DNA from: Colwellia sp. RSH04
GTDB lineage: Bacteria > Pseudomonadota > Gammaproteobacteria > Enterobacterales > Alteromonadaceae
DNA: 64,000 bases
Assembly (NCBI RefSeq): GCF_003545765.1
Contig: NZ_QXIO01000011.1
Span: 1 to 64,000 of the forward strand
Direction: 5' to 3'
Shown here: piece by piece, positions 34,904 through 44,748 of the stretch
How the letters are laid out: every line of letters starts with the position of its first letter
Numbering within the stretch: the stretch's first letter is position 1
Notes under the pieces: generated by a model
The model's database searches: none
The model's input: only the letters and a program-made list of their open reading frames with translations
What the model was told of the DNA's origin: nothing
Translations under genes and position numbers: made by a program

Positions 34904-35503
34904 ATGACAATCGAGCATTTATTTAAAAATAATAAAGAATGGGCTGAGAAAATAAATAAAGAAGACCCTGATTTTTTTAAAGTTTTATCGCATCAACAAG
35001 CCCCTGAGTATCTTTGGATTGGTTGTTCAGATTCAAGAGTACCAGCAAATGAACTATTAGGAATGCAGCCAGGTGAAATTTTTGTTCATCGTAATATAGC
35101 AAATCAGGTGGTTCACACCGATTTAAACTGCTTATCGGTAATTCAATACGCGGTAGAAGTTCTTAAAGTAAAGCATATTATTGTATGTGGGCATTATGGC
35201 TGTGGCGGTGTACTTGCCGCTTATCATGATGAAAGTTACGGGTTGATTGATAATTGGTTACGCCATATTCAAGATGTTTATCGCTTTCATCAAGACAAAA
35301 TGGACAATGTCGCTGATGAACAAGAACGTATTAGTTTATTGTGTGAATTAAATGTCATCGAGCAAGTTGCCAACGTATGCAATACTACTATTTTAAGCAA
35401 TGCATGGAAAAATAACCAAGATGTTACGGTTCATGGTTTTGTCTATAATTTACATGATGGGATTCTTAAAAATTTAGACGTGTCCTCGTGTAAAGTATCA
35501 TAG
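34904..35503 (+). CDS. can: Beta-class carbonic anhydrase
   Basis: The 199-residue zinc enzyme interconverts carbon dioxide and bicarbonate. Zinc ligands and the Asp/Arg pair are visible in CSDSRVPANE (C-x-D-x-R) and in HYGCGGV (H-x-x-C). The FVHRNIANQV motif is also present. AAAGGTAAACC precedes the ATG. It ends in a terminator shared with the convergent HPPD gene. Confidence 0.95.
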   Translation: MTIEHLFKNNKEWAEKINKEDPDFFKVLSHQQAPEYLWIGCSDSRVPANELLGMQPGEIFVHRNIANQVVHTDLNCLSVIQYAVEVLKVKHIIVCGHYGCGGVLAAYHDESYGLIDNWLRHIQDVYRFHQDKMDNVADEQERISLLCELNVIEQVANVCNTTILSNAWKNNQDVTVHGFVYNLHDGILKNLDVSSCKVS

Positions 35504-35516
35504 TTTTATCCGAACA

Positions 35517-35548
35517 AAAAAAACCAGCATTACTTAATGCTGGTTTTA
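35517..35548. terminator. Bidirectional terminator between can and hppD
   Basis: Arms AAACCAGCAT and ATGCTGGTTT enclose TACTTA, with an A-run before and a T-run after, so it works on both strands for the two convergent genes. Confidence 0.85.
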
Positions 35549-35570
35549 TATTTAACAGAATTCATCAACG

Positions 35571-36626
35571 TTAGAGAACACCGCGTTCCATTTGGTTAAG
35601 TTCAATTGATTTAAACAATGTTGAGAAGTTACCTTCTCCAAATCCTTTGTCATCAACTCGTTGTATCATTTCGATAAAAATAGGACCAAATAAGTTCTTA
35701 GTAAATATCTGCAGCAAATACGAATTCTCAGATTGACTGTCTACTAATATTTGGTGTTCTCTAATTTTATCTTGATCTTCTTTTACCCAAGGCACACGCT
35801 TAAATATTTCATCGTAATATTCAGGCACAATATGGAGTGTATCAACCACATCCCTATCCAACTTGTCTAACGAATCAACCAAATCTTCTGTTAAAAATGC
35901 TAAATGCTGAACGCCTGGACCATTATATTCATCAAGGTATTCATCAATTTGATTATTGTTAGTCCCTTTCCCTTCATTAATAGGAATACAGAATTTACCG
36001 CACGGTGATTGTAACGCATATGAAACCAATGCTGTTTTAACACCTTTAATATCAAAGTACCTTACTTCGGTGAAGCCAAAGACATCTTTATAAAAATCAG
36101 CCCATTTTTGCATCGTACCTTGATATACATTATTAGTTAAATGATCGACTGCAAGGAAGCCTTTATCTTCTTTAATTACTGGCTCAGTCAGTGGTTCAAA
36201 ATCAGTATCATAAATACGTCCTTTGTTTTTACCTTCAGTTTCAAAATCATCAATAAAATAAATTAAGCTGTCACCTATACCAAAAATAGCTGGGTAAGGT
36301 AATTTGTTTGCCTCATTTTCTGCTGATTTGGCACCACGCTTAATTGCTTCTTCATAGGCGAATGCTGCATTTTCAACGCGCCATCCCATTGAGCAAATTG
36401 CTGGGCCATGGCTTTTAGCAAATTCTTTAGAAAAACCCGACTGTTCTCTATTTAATAAAAAGTGGATATCATTTTGGTTAAAGTAATCGATATCTCTACC
36501 TTTAAACTTTTTTGTTTTTGAAAAACCAAAACCATAAAAAGCCTTTTCCATGAAATCAGAATCAGGTGTGGCATATTCTGTGAATTCAATTCCGCATAAC
36601 TTTAGTGGGTTCTTGCTATCAGTCAT
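35571..36626 (-). CDS. hppD: 4-Hydroxyphenylpyruvate dioxygenase
   Basis: This non-haem iron enzyme converts 4-hydroxyphenylpyruvate to homogentisate in tyrosine catabolism or pyomelanin formation. The C-terminal vicinal-oxygen-chelate domain carries the three iron ligands in VDHLTNNVYQG (H), QHLAFLTEDL (H) and FGPIFIEMIQR (E). At 351 residues it has the usual bacterial length. No homogentisate genes are adjacent, so it is a single-gene unit here. Confidence 0.94.
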   Translation of the reverse strand: MTDSKNPLKLCGIEFTEYATPDSDFMEKAFYGFGFSKTKKFKGRDIDYFNQNDIHFLLNREQSGFSKEFAKSHGPAICSMGWRVENAAFAYEEAIKRGAKSAENEANKLPYPAIFGIGDSLIYFIDDFETEGKNKGRIYDTDFEPLTEPVIKEDKGFLAVDHLTNNVYQGTMQKWADFYKDVFGFTEVRYFDIKGVKTALVSYALQSPCGKFCIPINEGKGTNNNQIDEYLDEYNGPGVQHLAFLTEDLVDSLDKLDRDVVDTLHIVPEYYDEIFKRVPWVKEDQDKIREHQILVDSQSENSYLLQIFTKNLFGPIFIEMIQRVDDKGFGEGNFSTLFKSIELNQMERGVL

Positions 36627-37071
36627 TTTGTCTCTCGTATTGCAATATAATTATAGTAATAGAACTATTATTAAGGTGATTATGCTCAAGGAAAAGCCTC
36701 AAGCTAACAAGGGATAAAATCGGCATGTAAAAGATAATGTACGTATAAATACAACAAAAATTATTCGACGACGATCAAGGCTATACTGTGGCTAGCAAGA
36801 TGATGTAAACATAAATGAACACCCATGATATTCCTAAAAGATAACGAACAAAAATACAGCGAGTTACACTTTATGTAACTCGCTATAAGCAAGGTGTTAT
36901 ACAAGTGAATAAGTGAGTTGATTACTTCTTTATGTTAAATAGCATTAAAGAGATGAACAAAAAAATAGCTTCAGTATCTGGGATACTGGAGCTATTTTTT
37001 ATGTTAAAGAGGGGGAAAGTTTTAGATATTAAATGTTGTCTACAAAATAACTACTTTCTTAACACTAATAA
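36627..37071. other. Intergenic region with two hairpins
   Basis: Apart from the terminator at 36961-36999, a 10-bp inverted repeat AGCGAGTTAC / GTAACTCGCT lies at about 36858-36884. On the minus strand it is followed by GTATTTTTG and may be a second terminator. No gene was found. Confidence 0.5.
36961..36999. terminator. Bidirectional terminator at the end of the sigma/chrR operon
   Basis: A long hairpin (AAAAATAGCT-T-CAGTATC, loop TGG, GATACTG-G-AGCTATTTTT) with A- and T-runs on both sides lies 72 nt after the Cfa-like stop. It would end the long minus-strand operon. Confidence 0.85.
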
Positions 37072-38301
37072 CTACTTTCTTGCCACTAAATGTACAGTGC
37101 TGGTAGAACGCTCTAAAAAGGCCCCTTCACAGTAAGCAAAATAATATAACCATAAACGTTTGAACTCTTCATCATAACCAAATTGAGTAAGCTCAGGCCA
37201 AGACTTTAAAAAATTACGTCGCCAATCAGCGAGTGTTTTCGCATAATCTAAACCAATATCATTAATTGACTCTACTACGAGAGATGAGTGTTTAGTTAAG
37301 TGTTCATTCAAGACAGTAATCGACGGTAAAAAGCCACCTGGGAAAATATAGCGCTGAATAAAATCAACATTGTTTTTATAATACTCAAAGCGTTGATCAG
37401 CAATAGTTATAGATTGAATGAGCATTTTACCTCCCTCTTTCAACCTATTGTGACAAACGTCAAAGAAGCTTGGTAAAAACTCGTACCCTACAGCTTCTAT
37501 CATCTCAATAGAAACAAGTTTATCGTATTGACCTTCTAAATCGCGATAGTCTTTCTTTAGCAGAGTAATATTATCTTCAAGCCCTAAAACTTTAATTTTC
37601 GCTTTTGCATACTCATATTGTGCATCAGAAATAGTCGTGGTGGTCACCTTACAATTATAGTGCTGAGCCGCATATATAGCTAAGCCTCCCCAACCTGTAC
37701 CAATTTCTAATAAATGATCATCGCTAGTTAATGATAAGCGCTGACAAATAGTACCAAGTTTGTGCTGCTGCGCATCTGCTAGGCTGGCATTATTTGATGG
37801 ATAAATCGCAGAGGAATACATCATACTATCGTCAAGAAAACGTGTGTACAGTTCATTCCCAAGATCATAGTGGGCTAAAATGTTTCGCTTAGACCCTGAT
37901 TGATCGTTACGGTTACGCCAATGAAAAAGTTTATTTTTAATTTTTTGCAGCCATGCACCCTTTTTTTCAAGTTTATCGGTCTGCTGCTGCGCTTTAGCAA
38001 AAATTCGGATCACCTCAGTTAAGTTTGGGCTACTCCATTTACCTGCAATAAAAGATTCTGCTGCCCCTATGCTACCACCACGAACAAAGTCTTTATAAAC
38101 ACTTATATCATGGATGATTATTTTACCTTCAATCGGAGAATTGGTCTTTTGTGTTGGGAAATAATGATGCTTATCACCTTCTACCACTTCTAACCTGCCA
38201 TAATCGATTTTAGAAAAAACAGACAATACTAAGTTTTTGCAATGTTTTTCTATCCAGCTTGGTGATTTTGTTATTGTCAGTGGTGCAATATTTTCCATCA
38301 T
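37072..38301 (-). CDS. cfa: Cfa-like S-adenosylmethionine-dependent lipid methyltransferase
   Basis: The 409-residue protein belongs to the cyclopropane-fatty-acid synthase family, which methylenates or methylates unsaturated acyl chains in membrane phospholipids. The SAM site is LEIGTGWGGLAIYAAQHY, and GSIGAAESFIAGKW in the N-terminal lipid-binding part is typical. AAGGAG precedes the start, which overlaps the DUF1365 stop by 1 nt. As last gene of the sigma/chrR operon it is probably a stress-specific paralogue. It may act like the methylase of furan fatty acid synthesis described in Rhodobacter rather than as the housekeeping Cfa. Confidence 0.9.
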   Translation of the reverse strand: MMENIAPLTITKSPSWIEKHCKNLVLSVFSKIDYGRLEVVEGDKHHYFPTQKTNSPIEGKIIIHDISVYKDFVRGGSIGAAESFIAGKWSSPNLTEVIRIFAKAQQQTDKLEKKGAWLQKIKNKLFHWRNRNDQSGSKRNILAHYDLGNELYTRFLDDSMMYSSAIYPSNNASLADAQQHKLGTICQRLSLTSDDHLLEIGTGWGGLAIYAAQHYNCKVTTTTISDAQYEYAKAKIKVLGLEDNITLLKKDYRDLEGQYDKLVSIEMIEAVGYEFLPSFFDVCHNRLKEGGKMLIQSITIADQRFEYYKNNVDFIQRYIFPGGFLPSITVLNEHLTKHSSLVVESINDIGLDYAKTLADWRRNFLKSWPELTQFGYDEEFKRLWLYYFAYCEGAFLERSTSTVHLVARK

Positions 38302-39080
38302 TAACTCCTTTTTTTATCCGCTAATGTTTGATAACCAATAAAGGGAATTCGTTTACTAAACAGCTTAAGTGCTTGCCAGTAAATACCTGCAATAATCTTA
38401 AAAGTCATGGCGGGTATTGAGCACCAAGTTCTGAAAATATTCTTTTTTGTTAGCGGTTGGGCTTTCATTGCCAAACTTGCTTGAAAAACTTTATCAGCAC
38501 TTAATGAATTTTTATGGTTCTCAATAACTATCTGTAAATTATTATCATCGCTTGGCGGCTTTACTCGCCAGTGATAACTCATATTCAAGTCCATAAAAGG
38601 AGATACTTGAAACACTTTATCGCTTATATCTCGTTTTGTAATATCAACTAAATAGTAATGCCTTTGATGCCATGGGGTATTACTCACCTCTACTAGCATT
38701 TGCTCACAAACATTGTCTTTGTTGTAGCAAAAGTAAAAGTTTGCAGGACTAAAATACAGTCCAAAACACCTAACCTGAACGAGCATGGTAATCCGGCTTA
38801 TATTGTCATTAGCACTGACATTGCCACTTAGTTGCTTAACTTTATTTTTAATACGGATAGATAAAGGTAAAGGATCACCTTTAACATAATCTTTTTGATT
38901 TAACCAAAGAGGTTTAAGCCATGAATAACCGAACACACCCATGCCGCCTTTTTTTTCATCAACTTGAGCTACATCAAGCGCCAACATAAATAATTGATAT
39001 TTAAATTGATGTATTTTTGGCGTATACCTTTTATGAAAAATGTCACCCGTGTAAATTTTATGACTTGTACACTTAGTCAC
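38301..39080 (-). CDS. DUF1365 family protein
   Basis: The 259-residue protein starts HKIYTGDIFHKRYTPKIHQF and contains NFYFCYNKD and EVSNTPWHQRHYYL, which are DUF1365 hallmarks. The family is always found beside an FAD oxidoreductase and a Cfa-like methyltransferase, as here, and is thought to act in membrane lipid modification. The biochemical role is unknown. It overlaps the upstream gene by 8 nt and the downstream gene by 1 nt. Confidence 0.9.
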   Translation of the reverse strand: MTKCTSHKIYTGDIFHKRYTPKIHQFKYQLFMLALDVAQVDEKKGGMGVFGYSWLKPLWLNQKDYVKGDPLPLSIRIKNKVKQLSGNVSANDNISRITMLVQVRCFGLYFSPANFYFCYNKDNVCEQMLVEVSNTPWHQRHYYLVDITKRDISDKVFQVSPFMDLNMSYHWRVKPPSDDNNLQIVIENHKNSLSADKVFQASLAMKAQPLTKKNIFRTWCSIPAMTFKIIAGIYWQALKLFSKRIPFIGYQTLADKKRS

Positions 39081-40356
39081 TTAAGTCACCATCAATAACA
39101 TTATTCAGCGTACAACCAAATCGCTTTGCAACTTCTACGGCACTTTTAACACCATCTTCATGGAAGCCGTTATGCCAATATGCGCCTGCGAAATGGGTAT
39201 TGTTTTTACCGCATATTACTTCACGTTGTTGCTGAGCAGACGTCGATTCAACAGAAAAAACAGGATGATGATAAGTAAATTCTCGTAAGATTTTATCAGG
39301 TGAAATAGCTTCTTTTTGATTTAGGGTCACGCAAAAAGTATGCTTAGTATTGAGTCCTTGTAAAATATTCATATTATAAGTAACGCTAGCCGCAGAATCT
39401 CTATCCGTGGCTAATTGATAGTTCCAACTAGCCCAAGCTTTCTTCCTTGTTGGTAACAGTGATTCATCTGTATGCAATACTACCGAATTCGCTTTGTATG
39501 GCATTGCCGACAATATTGAGCTTTCATCATCACTCGCATCAGCAAGTAATGCTAGAGCCTGATCAGAATGACAAGCAATAACGACTTCATCAAAAGATTG
39601 CGTTGTACCATCGTCGAATTGAATTACCACACCTTGTTCAACTCGTTTAATCGAGGTAATACTCGCATTTAAGTGAATGTTATTTTCAAAAGGTTTGCAA
39701 AGCGGTGTTAAATAACTGCGAGAGCCTTTCGGTATAACATACCATTGCGGTCTATCTTTTACATTCAATAAACCATGATTATAAAAAAACTTAACAAAGA
39801 ATTTAAACTCAAATCCTTCCATTTGAGTTAATGAACTAGACCATATTGCAGCGCCCATAGGCAGAATGTAGTGTTCTGCAAAAAAAGAACTAAATCCGTG
39901 CGCGTCTAAAAACTCACCTAGGGTTAAGTTTTCTTTAAATTTATTTAATTCATAAACTTGCTTACATAGCTTATTGAAACGCAGTATCTCTTTTATTAAA
40001 GACCAAAATTTAGGTCGAAAAAGGTTTCTTCTTTGTGCAAATAAAGTATTAAGATTATGCCCATTATATTCCAAGCCCGTTTGACAGTTTTGCACTGAGA
40101 AGCTCATTTCTGTTGGCTGCTTATCTACCCCAATTTCACTTAACAAAGCTAAAAAATTAGGATAAGTTTTATCATTAAACACAATAAAACCGGTATCTAT
40201 CGCATAGTTTTCTTGTTCTAAAGTAACATCAACAGTCGCGGTATGACCGCCAATATAAGCATTTTTCTCAAACACTGAGACATGATGTTTTTTTGATAAT
40301 AAGTAAGCAGCTGTTAAACCTGAAATACCAGAACCAATAATTGCAATTTTTTTCAT
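39073..40356 (-). CDS. FAD-dependent amine-oxidase-like oxidoreductase
   Basis: The 427-residue flavoprotein has an N-terminal Rossmann motif (IIGSGISGLTAAYLLSKKH, with the acidic VFEKN that binds the FAD ribose) and the second GG motif YIGGHTATV. It belongs to the NAD(P)/FAD-binding family found next to DUF1365 and Cfa-like genes, proposed to desaturate or oxidise acyl chains. It overlaps DUF1365 by 8 nt and follows the SDR gene by 1 nt. Confidence 0.9.
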   Translation of the reverse strand: MKKIAIIGSGISGLTAAYLLSKKHHVSVFEKNAYIGGHTATVDVTLEQENYAIDTGFIVFNDKTYPNFLALLSEIGVDKQPTEMSFSVQNCQTGLEYNGHNLNTLFAQRRNLFRPKFWSLIKEILRFNKLCKQVYELNKFKENLTLGEFLDAHGFSSFFAEHYILPMGAAIWSSSLTQMEGFEFKFFVKFFYNHGLLNVKDRPQWYVIPKGSRSYLTPLCKPFENNIHLNASITSIKRVEQGVVIQFDDGTTQSFDEVVIACHSDQALALLADASDDESSILSAMPYKANSVVLHTDESLLPTRKKAWASWNYQLATDRDSAASVTYNMNILQGLNTKHTFCVTLNQKEAISPDKILREFTYHHPVFSVESTSAQQQREVICGKNNTHFAGAYWHNGFHEDGVKSAVEVAKRFGCTLNNVIDGDLSD

Positions 40357-40357
40357 G

Positions 40358-41119
40358 TTAAACGTCCTTAGCTAACAGGGAATTAGAAAATTTTTGAGGA
40401 AAAAGTGATAAAAACTTCAACAATAACGTTAATCTTTTAGGAAAATGCACATATTGCTTATTTTGCTTTAACCCTTTATAGATTCTTACTGCTGCTTGCT
40501 CTGGAGTTATAATAAAAGGCATAGAAAATGTATTTTTATCTGTTAAAGGCGTTTTAACAAAACCTGGATGAATTAAACAAACGTTGATGCCATCCTTCTT
40601 TAAATCACTACGTAAGCTGTTAGCTAAATAATCTACGCCCGCTTTAGATGCACCGTAAGCCTCAGCCCGAGGAAAAGGTAAAATTGTTGCACTAGAGCTA
40701 ACAAAAGCGAGTTGTCCACCACGCTTTACTTTAGGTAAAAAAGACTCTAACAATACGCCCATTGAGAGTAAGTTTGTTGAAATAACATTCCTAAACGCTT
40801 GGCCGTTAAAGTTTTTTGCATCATCGATATATTCACAGGTTCCTGCATTTAGAATTAATATATCAATGGCTATAATCGTTTTTGCTGCTTCATTAACACT
40901 ATCAATGTCATTAACATCAAACGCCAGCTTAGCCTGCGCATTAGTATTGAGTTTTTCTAATTTACTAATGTCTCGACCGCAGCAAATAACGTTATAGCCT
41001 AAGCTAATATAATGATTATAGAGCGCAAGTCCTATACCTGAACTCGCGCCAGTAATTAAGACCGTTTTTGATTCAGAAATAACTGAGTCATTTGATAAGG
41101 TGTGCTTTGACTCAGCCAT
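40358..41119 (-). CDS. Short-chain dehydrogenase/reductase
   Basis: The 253-residue protein has the classical SDR TGASSGIG motif at 23-30, an NAG motif (LILNAGTCEY) and the catalytic S...YxxxK (VSSSATIL, AEAYGASKAG). The substrate is probably a lipid intermediate of the operon. It overlaps the NTF2-like gene by 8 nt and sits 1 nt before the FAD gene. Confidence 0.9.
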   Translation of the reverse strand: MAESKHTLSNDSVISESKTVLITGASSGIGLALYNHYISLGYNVICCGRDISKLEKLNTNAQAKLAFDVNDIDSVNEAAKTIIAIDILILNAGTCEYIDDAKNFNGQAFRNVISTNLLSMGVLLESFLPKVKRGGQLAFVSSSATILPFPRAEAYGASKAGVDYLANSLRSDLKKDGINVCLIHPGFVKTPLTDKNTFSMPFIITPEQAAVRIYKGLKQNKQYVHFPKRLTLLLKFLSLFPQKFSNSLLAKDV

Positions 41120-41585
41120 TTTTTGAAGCCCTTTGTTTGATCAATCGAATAACACGACCAATAAAGGGTAAATTCTCATAAAGCATTTCACCAAGATCAA
41201 CGAAATCCCTGTGATACGTTACTTTATCATTTAAGCCTTGTATTTGAGAACTACCATTCACTTCTATTGGCTTTCCTTTATTAAGGCTCTTATGGCAAAA
41301 ACGCATTTGCCAGTATATTGCCGCTTGATTACCTTCAGTGATAATTTGAACAATAGTAAACTTACAAGCAGATAAGTTCGCATATAAGTGCTCAAAATAT
41401 TGCTTTAATTCAGTAAACCCTTGTAACGAATGCATTGGATCAGTAAAAATAATGTCTTCATGATAAATTTTTTCTAATAGATGCAAATTATCAACCGATA
41501 GCTGACTGTAAATATTAACAAAATTATCTAGCCACTCTGGCTGTTCATGTTCGTTTTGCTGGATTTTAATAGATTGTGCGACCAT
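41112..41585 (-). CDS. NTF2-like (SnoaL-fold) protein
   Basis: The 157-residue protein has the alpha+beta barrel pattern of nuclear-transport-factor-2-like enzymes: IYSQLSVDNLHLLEKIYHED, IIFTDPMHSLQG and the C-terminal DKVTYHRDFVDLGEMLYENL. Homologues are constant members of the sigma/chrR lipid cluster. It may bind or isomerise a lipid intermediate. AAGAAGG precedes the ATG. Confidence 0.8.
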   Translation of the reverse strand: MVAQSIKIQQNEHEQPEWLDNFVNIYSQLSVDNLHLLEKIYHEDIIFTDPMHSLQGFTELKQYFEHLYANLSACKFTIVQIITEGNQAAIYWQMRFCHKSLNKGKPIEVNGSSQIQGLNDKVTYHRDFVDLGEMLYENLPFIGRVIRLIKQRASKNG

Positions 41586-41608
41586 TTTACCTTCTTAACA
41601 TGTACGTC

Positions 41609-43003
41609 TTAATGCTTAAAAAATGCTATTGCTCGCTGTCTTGCAAATTTATGTTCAACTATTGCTGGCCAATAGGTGCTTAAATTTTCTTTAGCGAGGT
41701 AAACGTGTGGAAAATGTATAAACTTATCCGGCACGTTAACTAGCTCTGGTAAATAAGTACGTATGAACTCCCCGTTAGGATCAAATCGCTCACTTTGTCT
41801 AATCGGGTTAAAAACTCTAAAGTAAGGCTGTGCATCACACCCGGTACTGGCAGCCCATTGCCAGCCACCATTATTTGCAGCAAGATCACCATCAATAAGT
41901 TGCTGCATAAAGTATTGTTCCCCCCAGCGCCAATCAATCAATAGGTGCTTTGTTAAAAAGCTCGCAACGACCATTCGTAACCTATTATGCATCCAGCCAG
42001 TATGCTTTAGTTGTCTCATCGCAGCATCGACTATAGGATACCCCGTTTTACCTTGCTTCCATGCTTCAAATAGCACCATATCATTATGCCAAGGCATATT
42101 ATTGTAATTACGATTGAATGCTTGATGCTTACAAAGTCTTGGCTCGTGATATAACAAGTGTCGATAAAACTCACGCCATATAAGTTCATTTAGCCAAGAA
42201 AATGACTTACTGTCAGGCGAAATTAAAACATCAGGGTGTTGGTTGATTAGCAGTCTTAAAATATACCTAGGGCTAATTGCGCCAGCCGCTAAATAAGGGG
42301 AAATACCCGAAGTGCCTTTTATCGAAGGTATATCTCTATACTCTTGATAATCTAACAATTTTTCCTGTAAAAAACGGGGTAACGCTTCTTTTTCATACTC
42401 TGTAGATAAAGGCCAAGCACTCGTTAATGAATTTTTTTCATCGTCACTTACTTTCTTAACATTGTCTGTAGAGTTATTTGTTGACACTAGAGCGGGTTTA
42501 CCTAAATATTCAAAACCAAACTGTTTAACATAAGCTAACCACGCGCGTTTAAATGGCGTGAAAACTTTATACATAGTGTCGGATTTTGTTAACACCTTAC
42601 CTTTAGGTACAATGACATCTGACTCAAATAAGGTTAAATTGATACCCGATGCTTGAATATTAATATCACGCTGACGCTCATTAAATTCAACTTCACTATT
42701 AGCAACAATCTCTTTTATATTATGTTTCTCACAATACACCTTCAGGTAATGAGCTTGCTCTTCAAAGTTATTAACCTCCACTATAGATAACTCGATATCT
42801 AATAGTGCTAATTCATCGACTAAGGCAGATGCATGCCTTTTAATAAAGTCAATTTTACGTGCTGACCAATCATGTATTAACCATTGTTGCTCACAAACAA
42901 AAAAAATGGCCTTACCAGTACCTGATAAGCGCTTGTGGCTTAAATAGTACTGTAAGGCCGGGTTGTCATGTGTTCTTAGGTCGTTTCTAAACCAAAGTAT
43001 CAT
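41609..43003 (-). CDS. phrB: Deoxyribodipyrimidine photolyase
   Basis: The 464-residue CPD photolyase repairs UV-induced pyrimidine dimers using blue light. It has an N-terminal alpha/beta antenna domain (LWFRNDLRTHDNPAL) and a C-terminal FAD domain with LNELIWREFYRHLL, HTGWMHNRLRMVVASFL and GWQWAASTGCDAQPYFRVFN. GAGAAAGGATTTAA precedes the ATG. Placement in the ECF sigma/chrR operon fits a light and singlet-oxygen response. Confidence 0.95.
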   Translation of the reverse strand: MILWFRNDLRTHDNPALQYYLSHKRLSGTGKAIFFVCEQQWLIHDWSARKIDFIKRHASALVDELALLDIELSIVEVNNFEEQAHYLKVYCEKHNIKEIVANSEVEFNERQRDINIQASGINLTLFESDVIVPKGKVLTKSDTMYKVFTPFKRAWLAYVKQFGFEYLGKPALVSTNNSTDNVKKVSDDEKNSLTSAWPLSTEYEKEALPRFLQEKLLDYQEYRDIPSIKGTSGISPYLAAGAISPRYILRLLINQHPDVLISPDSKSFSWLNELIWREFYRHLLYHEPRLCKHQAFNRNYNNMPWHNDMVLFEAWKQGKTGYPIVDAAMRQLKHTGWMHNRLRMVVASFLTKHLLIDWRWGEQYFMQQLIDGDLAANNGGWQWAASTGCDAQPYFRVFNPIRQSERFDPNGEFIRTYLPELVNVPDKFIHFPHVYLAKENLSTYWPAIVEHKFARQRAIAFFKH

Positions 43004-43085
43004 TTAAATCCTTTCTCTTTTAAACACGATAGATCGTATTAACCTTTGATAATATTTTTCAGCTACAGGCTGAGATTAACACTCC

Positions 43086-44045
43086 CTAGTACGCATATCT
43101 TAATCTTAATTGCTCAGGGTAAGGTGATAAATAAGCTTGGTTAGCTAAATATTGTTTAGGGTGTTGCAATAAATAATGGTTAATTAACGTTAACGGTGCA
43201 ATCAATGGAATAAGCCCTTCACGGTAGGCATTTATTTGTTCACTAAGCTCTTTACGTTCAATTTGATTTAAGTGTTTAGAAAAATAACCTTGGATATGAG
43301 ATAAAGTATTAGCGTGCTTTTTACGCGTCGCGATAACTTTTAAAGCAGCCATTAACCCAGAAATATACTGAGAAGCTTTATCATCAAGTGCAACGTCATT
43401 ATTTGCTAATAATTGGCCTAACTTTTTGTAAGCAATTAAATCATGACTCATCACTGTGTATTTATAATGACTATGAAATGTTGTTAATTTATGCAATGTC
43501 AGGCCTGAAGCCACTAATTTCTGCCAGTGCTTGTATGCATAAACGCGTGCAACAAAATTCTCTCTAATACGAGCATCATTTAAACGCCCGTTTTCTTCAC
43601 AAGGAAGCAATGGATTAGCAGCCATAATTTCTTGAGCAAAAGCACCAACGCCAGTAGAAGCTAATGAATTACCTTCTGGGCTGTATACTTTCACACGCTC
43701 CATGCCACAACTTGGACTTTTAGCACAAAAAATATAGCCACTTAAGTGCTTAGTTAGGCTAGCCACTTTTTTACCATAAGCTTTCAGCGCATCTGTTACA
43801 TCGCCATTACCATCGGGTTGAGACACTGTAATCATGTCGTCTTTTTTGATTAAACGAATAGTTTTACGCGGTATAGGTAAACCAATGGCAACTTCAGGGC
43901 AAAATGATTGATAAGTCACGTGTTCACTTAGCTCATTCATGCAAAAGGTAGAAGGTTTATTACTCGCATCAAAGCGAACTTTTTCACCCACTAAACAGGC
44001 ACTAATACCAATAGTTAATTCTTTTTTATCAACAACATGAATCAT
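43086..44045 (-). CDS. DUF523 and DUF1722 fusion protein (YbgA-like)
   Basis: The 319-residue protein starts with a DUF523 domain (IGISACLVGEKVRFD, CPEVAIGLPIPR, AKSPSCGMERVKVY with conserved cysteines). It continues into DUF1722 (YTVMSHDLIAYKKLG, HIQGYFSKHLNQIERKEL). It is commonly next to photolyase genes; the thiol-rich N-terminal domain may bind a metal cluster. The function is not established. AAGGAGTAGGTC precedes the ATG, 10 bp after chrR. Confidence 0.9.
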   Translation of the reverse strand: MIHVVDKKELTIGISACLVGEKVRFDASNKPSTFCMNELSEHVTYQSFCPEVAIGLPIPRKTIRLIKKDDMITVSQPDGNGDVTDALKAYGKKVASLTKHLSGYIFCAKSPSCGMERVKVYSPEGNSLASTGVGAFAQEIMAANPLLPCEENGRLNDARIRENFVARVYAYKHWQKLVASGLTLHKLTTFHSHYKYTVMSHDLIAYKKLGQLLANNDVALDDKASQYISGLMAALKVIATRKKHANTLSHIQGYFSKHLNQIERKELSEQINAYREGLIPLIAPLTLINHYLLQHPKQYLANQAYLSPYPEQLRLRYAY

Positions 44046-44055
44046 GACCTACTCC

Positions 44056-44748
44056 TTAATAAATAAAACTACCGATAGGGTTTAATAACTTATTTATTCC
44101 CTTGGTAAAATGCAAAGCATCATTTGCTACCGTGTAGCATAAACAACCATGTTCAGATACCGGGTGATGTTGATGTTCACTGTTTAGCATAATGAAATCA
44201 CCTTTAACATAGGTACCTTGCTCATCTTCAAAAGAACCATCAAGTAATAATGTTAGCTCAAAGCCCTTATGGGTATGCTCAGGCACCCCACCACCAGGCT
44301 TAATATGTAGTAAACTTGAATGAATTTCATCTTCATCAAGCTGAATACGTGAGCGAGAAAGTTTACCTATTTGTGCTGGCTTACCTAAAACCATATTATG
44401 TAGCGCATCGGGCAGTTTGTAGTTAGTGTCATTAAAGGAGATAAATTTATCTTCTTTCTCTTTAAGTACTTCTATCTCATCACTTGCCGTAATACCTGCA
44501 ATCATGTCGTCAAAATCAATAGTAGCGATTTCATCTAAATCTTTTTCTTCATCAATAATAAAGCGATCTAAAAAGTTTGCTTCAAATTCAAAATTAGCTT
44601 CAGCGATTTGGTCTGTCAATTGACTTATTTGACGTTGGCATTCTTGGCACATGTCTGCATGTATTGCGATACCTGCTGATAATGAAGCGGGTAAATCACC
44701 ATTGACAAACGATTGTAATAGCTCAAATGTAGGGTGATGTTTAATCAT
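44056..44748 (-). CDS. chrR: ChrR-type cupin anti-sigma factor
   Basis: The 230-residue protein has an N-terminal zinc anti-sigma domain with H30-x3-C34-x2-C37 (HADMCQEC), and a C-terminal cupin with metal ligands in EHTHKGFELTLLLDG and EHQHHP. In Rhodobacter the homologue holds the ECF sigma factor RpoE inactive until singlet oxygen or organic hydroperoxide frees it. It overlaps the sigma gene by 8 nt, the normal arrangement for such pairs. Confidence 0.93.
   Translation of the reverse strand: MIKHHPTFELLQSFVNGDLPASLSAGIAIHADMCQECQRQISQLTDQIAEANFEFEANFLDRFIIDEEKDLDEIATIDFDDMIAGITASDEIEVLKEKEDKFISFNDTNYKLPDALHNMVLGKPAQIGKLSRSRIQLDEDEIHSSLLHIKPGGGVPEHTHKGFELTLLLDGSFEDEQGTYVKGDFIMLNSEHQHHPVSEHGCLCYTVANDALHFTKGINKLLNPIGSFIY

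Noticed and set aside
36715-36748. CGTATAA at about 36742 as a further regulon promoter
   Set aside because: No TGATC-like -35 lies 16 nt upstream and no plus-strand gene follows.
43004-43085. An extra ECF-sigma promoter before the photolyase gene
   Set aside because: The 82-bp gap contains ACGATCTATCGT but no TGATC-N16-CGTA arrangement in the right orientation.
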